A stretch of 12,470 bases of DNA from Rikenellaceae bacterium (lineage in GTDB: Bacteria > Bacteroidota > Bacteroidia > Bacteroidales > Rikenellaceae). Below, one piece after another: positions 7,762 through 12,470 of this stretch. The stretch's first letter is position 1. Every line of letters starts with the position of its first letter. Made by a program: the position numbers and the translations under genes. The DNA lies in contig JAJQAW010000062.1 of NCBI GenBank assembly GCA_021203585.1, positions 1 to 12,470 of the forward strand, written 5' to 3'. The notes beneath the pieces are model-generated. The model was given only the letters and a program-made list of their open reading frames with translations. It was not told where the DNA came from and ran no database searches.

Positions 7762-7864
7762 GCCGGGTAAGTCTTACACGACCAGCTCCTGCTGAATCTC
7801 CCCAGGGCCGGAAGGCGGCAAGGATAAGGCGGTTGTAGCGGTGCGATGTAAGTAGCTTACCCAT
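7762..7864 (+). ncRNA. ffs: Small signal recognition particle RNA (4.5S type)
   Basis: This is the RNA core of the bacterial signal recognition particle, which binds Ffh and helps target membrane proteins. The diagnostic helix-8 tip is present: CAGGGCCGGAAGGCGGCAAGG around 7803-7823, with the GGAA tetraloop at 7810-7813. The asymmetric loop of the Ffh site follows. The ends pair: GGGTAAG (7765-7771) with CTTACCC (7856-7862), then CTTAC (7773-7777) with GTAAG (7848-7852). The length of about 100 nt fits the small form without an Alu domain. Six T residues at 7864-7869 directly after the terminal helix are likely to end transcription. The exact 5' and 3' ends are estimates. Confidence 0.92.
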
Positions 7865-7918
7865 TTTTTATGCGATTTTTCGTATATTAGGGCTCTGAAT
7901 GTTAACGGGACATGCCAT

Positions 7919-8521
7919 ATGATCGTAAAAATCTACCCGCAAAATCCCAATCGGAAAGTGATCGACCAGGTTGTGGAAGTGCTGGAAAATGACGGTATTA
8001 TCGTCTATCCCACCGATACGGTATATGCTTTCGGTTGTTCACTGAAAAGTCCGAAGGCCATTGAAAAACTGAAAGCCATCCGGCATAAAGACGGACAGTT
8101 ATCCATTGTATGCGCTGATCTGAGCCATATTTCGGACTATGCAAAGGTCGATACTCCGATTTTTAAAATCCTCAAACGCAATCTTCCCGGACCGTTCACC
8201 TTTATCTTGAAGGCATCCGGGAAGGTACCGGATAAATTCCTTGAAAAACGGAAAAACATAGGGGTACGGATTCCGGAAAATCAAATTCCGTTGAAAATAG
8301 TGGAATACCTCGGCCATCCGTTGGTTACGGCATCCGTTAAGAACGAAGACGATGTGATCGAATACACCACCGACCCGGAGTTAATTCACGAAAAATTCGG
8401 GAAGCAGGTCGATCTGGTACTGGATGGCGGATACGGCAACAATGAAGCTTCCACGGTGGTGGACTGTACGAATGACGAAATTGAAATCCTGCGCCAGGGG
8501 CTCGGCGAATTGATTTTGTAA
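7919..8521 (+). CDS. YrdC/Sua5/YciO-family protein (putative threonylcarbamoyl-AMP synthase)
   Basis: This 200-residue cytosolic protein is a single YrdC-like domain without the extra Sua5 domain. TsaC and Sua5 make threonylcarbamoyl-AMP from threonine, bicarbonate and ATP, the first step of t6A37 in tRNA. Visible motifs are YPTDTVYAFGC (30-40), KLKAIRHKDG (51-59, with the conserved basic residues), NLPGPFTFIL (88-97), GVRIPEN (115-121), VTASVKN (136-142) and STVVDCT (178-184). Several stretches (YPQNPNRKVIDQ near the start, EKRKNIGVRIP, GKQVDLVLDGGY) read more like YciO than like classic TsaC, so the name tsaC is not certain. The ATG at 7919 lies 55 nt after the SRP RNA. An imperfect -7 box, TATATTAG, is at 7883-7890. 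It leads the operon 7919-10543. Confidence 0.88.
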   Translation: MIVKIYPQNPNRKVIDQVVEVLENDGIIVYPTDTVYAFGCSLKSPKAIEKLKAIRHKDGQLSIVCADLSHISDYAKVDTPIFKILKRNLPGPFTFILKASGKVPDKFLEKRKNIGVRIPENQIPLKIVEYLGHPLVTASVKNEDDVIEYTTDPELIHEKFGKQVDLVLDGGYGNNEASTVVDCTNDEIEILRQGLGELIL

Positions 8522-8537
8522 ACAGTTTTTAAAAGAT

Positions 8538-9110
8538 ATGGGAGAGAGAAACTTATCAAAAATCTTCTGGACGGAAGCTCTCACGGGAGGATTGGTCCTG
8601 GGGGTGGCCTTATTCTTCTGGGATTTAATCGGGTATTGGCTCGATTTACCATTAAAAAATTCCGGCATAGCTTCCTTGGTGCAGTTTATCCTAATTACCG
8701 GCGGTATTGTCTATTTCAGCCGGCGGATGCGGGAATTCCGCGGACCGGCGTTGGGTTTCCCGTACGGCAGTGTGTTCGGCTTTACCATGGCATTGATGCT
8801 CTTTACCGGAATGGTGTACGGCGTGGGCGTGTTCTTTCTCCAAGTGGTTATCGCTCCCGGATATTTCGTCGAGTTGTTCGAAATGGCCTTGGTGAATTCG
8901 AGCTTGAGTGAGGCGATGATAGAACAAACACTCGATATGCGGGAATCGATGTCCGCCCTGATGAAAAATCCGATCGTTTACCTCTTCTCCGGAATTTTCA
9001 CGATGGTTATTTACGGCGGTTTGGTAGGTTTAATTGCGGCCACTTTTATCCGGCGACCGGCCGATCCTTTTGCCGGTGAGCAACCGGATGAAGATTATCC
9101 GACTTTCTGA
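8538..9110 (+). CDS. DUF4199-family integral membrane protein
   Basis: This 190-residue protein has four likely membrane helices at about 13-34, 43-61, 78-103 and 145-171, the size and pattern of the DUF4199 family found in Bacteroidota. The loop between helices 3 and 4 is amphipathic and methionine-rich (about 110-142). The C-terminal tail is acidic and soluble. No catalytic motif is visible and the function of the family is unknown to me. It starts 16 nt after the YrdC-family gene and ends 4 nt before the glycosyltransferase, so it is probably translated from the same message. This suggests a shared membrane process with the glycosyltransferase. Confidence 0.82.
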   Translation: MGERNLSKIFWTEALTGGLVLGVALFFWDLIGYWLDLPLKNSGIASLVQFILITGGIVYFSRRMREFRGPALGFPYGSVFGFTMALMLFTGMVYGVGVFFLQVVIAPGYFVELFEMALVNSSLSEAMIEQTLDMRESMSALMKNPIVYLFSGIFTMVIYGGLVGLIAATFIRRPADPFAGEQPDEDYPTF

Positions 9111-9114
9111 ACCT

Positions 9115-10089
9115 ATGAATATATCACTGGTCATACCGGCCTACAACGAAGCAGAATCGCTGCCGGAATTGGTAAGCTGGATCGCACGGGTAATGGCGGA
9201 ACATGCCTTTTCGTACGAAATCATTTTTATCGATGACGGAAGTACGGACAATACCTGGTGGACGGTGGCTCAATTACACGAGACAAACGCGGCAGTGAAG
9301 GGCATTCAGTTTCGCCGCAATTACGGCAAATCGGCGGCTCTGTATGCTGGCTTTGAGGCGGCTCAGGGAAATGTGGTAATTACCCTGGATGCCGATTTAC
9401 AGGATTCACCCGATGAAATTCCGGAATTGTACCGGATGATTACACGGGAAGGCTACGATTTGGTCTCCGGTTGGAAGAAAAAGCGCCACGACCCCAAAGG
9501 CAAGACACTTCCCAGCCGTTTCTTCAATGCCACCGTTCGCCGGATGACCGGGATTCGGTTGCATGATTTCAATTGCGGCTTGAAAGCTTACAAAAAGAAG
9601 GTGGTTAAAAGTATCGAAGTGTACGGCGAAATGCACCGTTATATCCCCGTGTTGGCCAAACAAGCCGGTTTTAAACGGATCGGAGAAAAAGCGGTACAGC
9701 ACCAAGCCCGCAAGTTCGGTACTTCTAAATACGGGTGGGAACGGATGATTAAAGGTTACCTGGACCTGCTGACCGTATTATTTATGACCCGTTTCGGGAA
9801 AAGTCCGATGTATTTTTTTGGAGGCAGCGGTACGGTCATGTTCCTGATCGGGGGAGCGATTGCCGTATATATTATTGCCCGCAAACTTTTTTTACAGGCG
9901 CAGGGATTGCCGGTGCGGAGTGTGGCTGATCAGCCGTTGTTTTTTCTGGCTCTGGTTATGGCCGTTGTGGGAGTGCAGCTTTTTATAGCCGGATTTCTCG
10001 GTGAATTGATCGGACGGCAGAGTGCCGATCGCAACCGTTACCTGATTGACGATAAAATCGATCTCGATACGATAAAAATTTCAGAATAA
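9115..10089 (+). CDS. Family 2 glycosyltransferase, DPM1/GtrB-like, with C-terminal membrane helices
   Basis: The 324-residue product has an N-terminal GT-A domain: VIPAYNEAESLPELV (7-20), FIDDGSTDNTW (38-48) for nucleotide binding, LDADLQDSPDEIPEL (91-105) with the metal-binding DxD, HDFNCGLKAYKK (150-161) and an RKFGTSKYGW stretch near 199-208. Two membrane helices follow at about 231-255 and 274-298. This layout is that of enzymes that load a sugar onto polyprenyl phosphate on the cytosolic face. The sugar cannot be told from sequence. The frame is open from 9034, but the ATG at 9115 starts the family sequence directly and lies 4 nt after the DUF4199 stop, so the earlier starts are rejected. 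The DUF4293 gene follows after 1 nt. Confidence 0.92.
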   Translation: MNISLVIPAYNEAESLPELVSWIARVMAEHAFSYEIIFIDDGSTDNTWWTVAQLHETNAAVKGIQFRRNYGKSAALYAGFEAAQGNVVITLDADLQDSPDEIPELYRMITREGYDLVSGWKKKRHDPKGKTLPSRFFNATVRRMTGIRLHDFNCGLKAYKKKVVKSIEVYGEMHRYIPVLAKQAGFKRIGEKAVQHQARKFGTSKYGWERMIKGYLDLLTVLFMTRFGKSPMYFFGGSGTVMFLIGGAIAVYIIARKLFLQAQGLPVRSVADQPLFFLALVMAVVGVQLFIAGFLGELIGRQSADRNRYLIDDKIDLDTIKISE

Positions 10090-10090
10090 A

Positions 10091-10543
10091 ATGATTCAAC
10101 GTATTCAAACACTTTACCTGTTAGCCACGGCTATTCTGATGGGGATCCTGTGTTTCGCACCTTTCGTATCGTTCCTGTGGGAAGGGGAAATCTTCCGGCA
10201 AAATGTCTGGGGGGCCTGGTCTACAGCCGGGGAAATGGCATTCGGTACCATACCGATGGGTATTCTTACCCTTCTTTCGGCTCTATTGCCGGTAGTGACT
10301 ATTTTTTTGTATAAACGGCGGGGGCTGCAAATGCGATTGTGCGTAGTTGAATTGATCTTGCTGTTGGGCGTCGTCATTTATTTGGGGATGTACCTGTTTC
10401 GCAGCAGTTCGGAGATTACGGACAAGGTTGCCTTTTCGATAGTCGATTTGTTTCCGGTCTTGGGAATGATTCTTACGCTGATGGCCTCTAAGCGGATTCT
10501 TAAGGATCAGCTCCTTATAAAATCGTTGGACCGTATCCGATGA
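10091..10543 (+). CDS. DUF4293-family integral membrane protein
   Basis: This 150-residue protein begins MIQRIQTLYLLAT, the typical start of the DUF4293 family in Bacteroidota. Four membrane helices are likely at about 8-29, 52-73, 82-103 and 115-132, followed by a basic cytosolic tail. No catalytic residues are apparent and the function is unknown. It starts 1 nt after the glycosyltransferase stop and is the last gene of the operon, 26 nt before the terminator. Confidence 0.85.
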   Translation: MIQRIQTLYLLATAILMGILCFAPFVSFLWEGEIFRQNVWGAWSTAGEMAFGTIPMGILTLLSALLPVVTIFLYKRRGLQMRLCVVELILLLGVVIYLGMYLFRSSSEITDKVAFSIVDLFPVLGMILTLMASKRILKDQLLIKSLDRIR

Positions 10544-10569
10544 CATTCTCTTCATAAAAAGGTTTTACG

Positions 10570-10591
10570 GGAGGGGTAACCCTCCTTTTTT
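10570..10591 (+). terminator. Intrinsic terminator of the YrdC-to-DUF4293 operon
   Basis: GGAGGG (10570-10575), loop GTAA, CCCTCC (10580-10585) and six T residues (10586-10591) form a textbook rho-independent terminator on the plus strand. Confidence 0.92.
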
Positions 10592-10828
10592 GTTTTCCAC
10601 GCTGGCGCTCGCTACGCGGGCACCTTGTCAGAAAAGAGAGGGGCGGTAATACGGCTAAAGGTCCAATCTACGGATTCGGATTACACCCACCATGCCGATT
10701 CGTTGTATCTCCTCCTATTGGGCCGCAATTGTGCATCACGATCTATTTTGCATTCGATCTTAATCACTCAAATTTTGTTGGAGGTGGCTTTGATTCCCCT
10801 GAAGAGAATCCGAGCTTGTTTCTACCGG

Positions 10829-11197
10829 TTATTGCGGGGGGCAGGGCAGAAGGGAGGGAACCCGTTTGTCCGAGCAGATGAGGCCAACCTCTGTGACAGG
10901 AGAATCTTCTGTGAAATCGATCTCCACAAATATACGATCCTTCCCGATGGTTATCGGAACACGATGCGCGTCAGGAAAGAGGAGGTGGTAATCATAAGGA
11001 AAAGCGGCGTCAAATTCCAGTAGAAATTGACCGTGTACCAGAGGACAGCTTGCAACCAAACCGGTTGGATTCCGCAGTTCGATGGGACCGTCCGGTACAC
11101 CTGCGACCTTTCCGTCAATCCGGATCAGTTTCTTTTTTGAATTTCCCGCTGCCAAGGCTCCGGTGAGCAGGAAGATGGAAAATAATGAATCCAGCAT
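10829..11197 (-). CDS. Short exported protein resembling an isolated DUF4369-like domain
   Basis: This 122-residue product is of uncertain status. A hydrophobic N-terminus (FSIFLLTGALAA) suggests export, but it lacks the usual positive charges and carries D3. Residues 25-95 (IRIDGKVAGVPDGPIELRN, then HGQFLLEF, then PITIGKDRIFVEIDF) follow the pattern of the DUF4369-like N-domain found before many Bacteroidota TlpA-type thioredoxins, including the neighbour upstream on this strand. No thioredoxin part follows; the three frames after the stop contain early stops. An in-frame TAA lies 9 nt before the ATG, so no earlier start is possible. It may be a small envelope protein, or the remnant of a larger gene. 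The opposite-strand frame (10625-11023) lacks an ATG and looks spurious. Confidence 0.45.
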   Translation of the reverse strand: MLDSLFSIFLLTGALAAGNSKKKLIRIDGKVAGVPDGPIELRNPTGLVASCPLVHGQFLLEFDAAFPYDYHLLFPDAHRVPITIGKDRIFVEIDFTEDSPVTEVGLICSDKRVPSLLPCPPQ

Positions 11198-11274
11198 GGC
11201 ACTTTACTGTTGATGAGAAAAATTAAATAATGTCGACTCAACGTATCGGTAGCTTCATATTTTCCTGTTCATGA

Positions 11275-11292
11275 ATGTTTCTATAGAAACAT
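11275..11292. repeat. Perfect 18-bp palindrome
   Basis: ATGTTTCTATAGAAACAT reads the same on both strands. It lies about 80 bp upstream of the short minus-strand ORF and about 25 bp from the terminator, in AT-rich DNA. Its form fits an operator for a dimeric regulator. No second copy was noticed in the window. Confidence 0.6.
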
Positions 11293-11315
11293 ACCTCCGG
11301 TAGATTTATTTCTTT

Positions 11316-11358
11316 AAAAACACGAAAACCCGCGATTTTCGCGGGTTTTCGTGTTTTT
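11316..11358 (-). terminator. Strong, probably bidirectional terminator of the thioredoxin lipoprotein gene
   Basis: A perfect 20-bp inverted repeat (11316-11335 and 11339-11358) is separated by 3 nt. It begins AAAAACACG and ends CGTGTTTTT, with a GC-rich centre, so both strands have a hairpin flanked by a U-run. It lies 8 nt past the stop of the minus-strand thioredoxin gene and isolates it from the short ORF beyond. Confidence 0.9.
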
Positions 11359-11366
11359 GATATCGA

Positions 11367-12470
11367 TTATTCGTCCATACCGACCGCTTTGGCTACGGCT
11401 TTTTCCAGTTCTTCGCCACGGATTACGTTGGCTAAGATGGTGCCGTCTTTATCCACCAATACGGTATGCGGAATGGTCACGACACCGTATTCCTGACCTG
11501 CCGATGTTTGCCAGCCTTTCAGGTCGGAAACCTGGTGCCAGGTCAGTCCATCAGCCTCGATGGCCTGTAGCCACCGGTCCCGGTCTGTATCGAGCGATAC
11601 GCCCAGAATGGTAAAACCGTGGTCTTTATATTTATTATACATGGCTACCACATGCGGGTTTTCCTGCCGGCACGGTCCGCACCAAGATGCCCAGAAATCA
11701 ATAAGCACTACTTGGCCATTTAGTGAGGAGAAAGTAAACGGAGTACCGTCCGGTTGCGGCAAGGTAAAATCCGGGGCTTTCTGGCCTACGGCCGTGCGGG
11801 CCAGGACATCCCGGCGCGCTTTCATTTGGTCCAGAAAATAATTGGGTGCCGGATTGCCAGCCAGTTGGATCAGCGAGTCCATTTGTTCGGTAGTGAAACC
11901 ATAAGTAGAAGTTTGGGATAACAATACGGCTGGAACTGCGGTACCTTGATTTTCATCGATGTACCGTTTTTGCAACTGTTTGTTTACCTCTTCATAATCG
12001 GCATAAGCAGCCTGGTAGGTTTCCATCAGGCTTTCTCGTTTCTGTTCGTCGGTTTCTCCGCGAAGCTCCGTTACCAGTTCCATAACCGGTTGCTGCAGGG
12101 CAGAGGATTCTTCGTTATAAGCTTTGATCACATCATTCGTGGGGGATTTAGCGGTAGCGGTAACTCGGCCTTCCTGGTTGTTCAATTCTACCGTAATGTG
12201 GCCCGGTTCCAGGTAAAAATTCACCGGATTGCGCTGGCCTTCGATTTCCAACACGGCCGGTTGCACATAACTTCCGTCTGTTTCAAAAGAAAACGCATTA
12301 TTTTCTACCACCGCACTGTCGATCCGGTTCAGGCTACGGTCCTCGTTACGCAAACTCAGGTAAATGGTTTTGCCTTCCAGTTCGGTGTCGGTTGAAGTGC
12401 CGGTAATTACCGCACTTTTGTTTTCGGTATTGCCGCCGCAAGCTGCAAAAGCTACAGCACAGACAATGAG
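11367..12470 (-). CDS. TlpA/ResA-like thioredoxin lipoprotein with N-terminal DUF4369-like domain (5' end cut by window edge)
   Basis: The frame stays open to the window edge, so a few N-terminal codons are missing. The visible part begins with a hydrophobic signal sequence and a lipobox-like AFAACGG, indicating a lipoprotein. A DUF4369-like domain covers about the next 100 residues, then a helical linker. The thioredoxin-fold domain starts at VGQKAPDFTLPQPDG. It holds the redox motif WCGPC in FWASWCGPCRQENPHV and the cis-proline in VTIPHTVLVD. Such proteins reduce or rearrange disulfides in the periplasm; the Bacteroidota versions are often surface or inner-envelope lipoproteins of unknown partner. 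The TTG at 12353 could be read as a start but would lose the signal peptide, so the true start is beyond 12470. A strong terminator follows the stop. Confidence 0.88.
   Translation of the reverse strand, partial: LIVCAVAFAACGGNTENKSAVITGTSTDTELEGKTIYLSLRNEDRSLNRIDSAVVENNAFSFETDGSYVQPAVLEIEGQRNPVNFYLEPGHITVELNNQEGRVTATAKSPTNDVIKAYNEESSALQQPVMELVTELRGETDEQKRESLMETYQAAYADYEEVNKQLQKRYIDENQGTAVPAVLLSQTSTYGFTTEQMDSLIQLAGNPAPNYFLDQMKARRDVLARTAVGQKAPDFTLPQPDGTPFTFSSLNGQVVLIDFWASWCGPCRQENPHVVAMYNKYKDHGFTILGVSLDTDRDRWLQAIEADGLTWHQVSDLKGWQTSAGQEYGVVTIPHTVLVDKDGTILANVIRGEELEKAVAKAVGMDE

Noticed and set aside
7670..7864. Minus-strand frame of 64 codons overlapping the SRP RNA
   Set aside because: It lies across a well-supported structured RNA and its promoter, and the protein has no recognisable feature.
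10625..11023. Plus-strand frame of 132 codons opposite the short minus-strand ORF
   Set aside because: It starts at TTG and the sequence has no recognisable domain or signal. It is read against a more plausible ORF.
10829..12470. The short ORF and the thioredoxin lipoprotein as one gene broken by a frameshift
   Set aside because: The short ORF resembles the N-domain, not the C-terminus, and a strong terminator and palindrome lie between them, so they are separate units.

Overview
This window looks like ordinary chromosomal DNA from a member of the Bacteroidota, most likely the order Bacteroidales. Three things point there. Good matches to the Bacteroidota sigma factor promoter (TTTG, about 20 nt, TAnnTTTG) lie before mqnC and the SRP RNA, and a -7 box lies before mltG. 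Shine-Dalgarno sequences are weak or absent. Several families are typical of that phylum (DUF4199, DUF4293, TlpA-like thioredoxin lipoprotein with a DUF4369-like N-domain, MtaB). The genus cannot be told from the window. Menaquinone would be made by the futalosine route if mqnC is functional.

Layout. Positions 1-228 are a leader region with no convincing gene, ending in a strong promoter. Positions 229-4910 form a tightly packed plus-strand run: mqnC, mtaB, a HAMP-domain membrane protein without an output domain, and the TrkH potassium channel subunit. A secreted SPOR-domain protein follows (4974-6473), convergent with mltG on the minus strand (6480-7502). Both of these last two are likely to act on peptidoglycan. 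The 416-bp gap after mltG holds the small SRP RNA (about 7762-7864) with its own promoter and a terminal U-run, plus about 200 bp of unexplained, hairpin-rich sequence. A second plus-strand operon (7919-10543) encodes a YrdC/YciO-family protein, a DUF4199 membrane protein, a family 2 glycosyltransferase with C-terminal membrane helices, and a DUF4293 membrane protein, and it ends in a clear intrinsic terminator. The right end is on the minus strand: a TlpA/ResA-like lipoprotein thioredoxin that runs off the window edge and stops at a perfect 20-bp terminator stem, then a short orphan ORF resembling only the N-terminal domain of such proteins.

Themes. Two radical-SAM iron-sulfur enzymes sit side by side (mqnC, mtaB). 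Two genes touch the t6A37 tRNA modification (mtaB acts on t6A; the YrdC-family protein may make its precursor), though they are in separate operons. Two genes concern the cell wall (SPOR protein, mltG). No mobile element, CRISPR array, tRNA or defence system was seen, and I found no convincing evidence of a new multigene system. The points most worth a second look are a G10 tract inside trkH, the HAMP-only protein next to it, apparently leaderless starts for mqnC and mltG, and the unexplained intergenic structure beside the SRP RNA.
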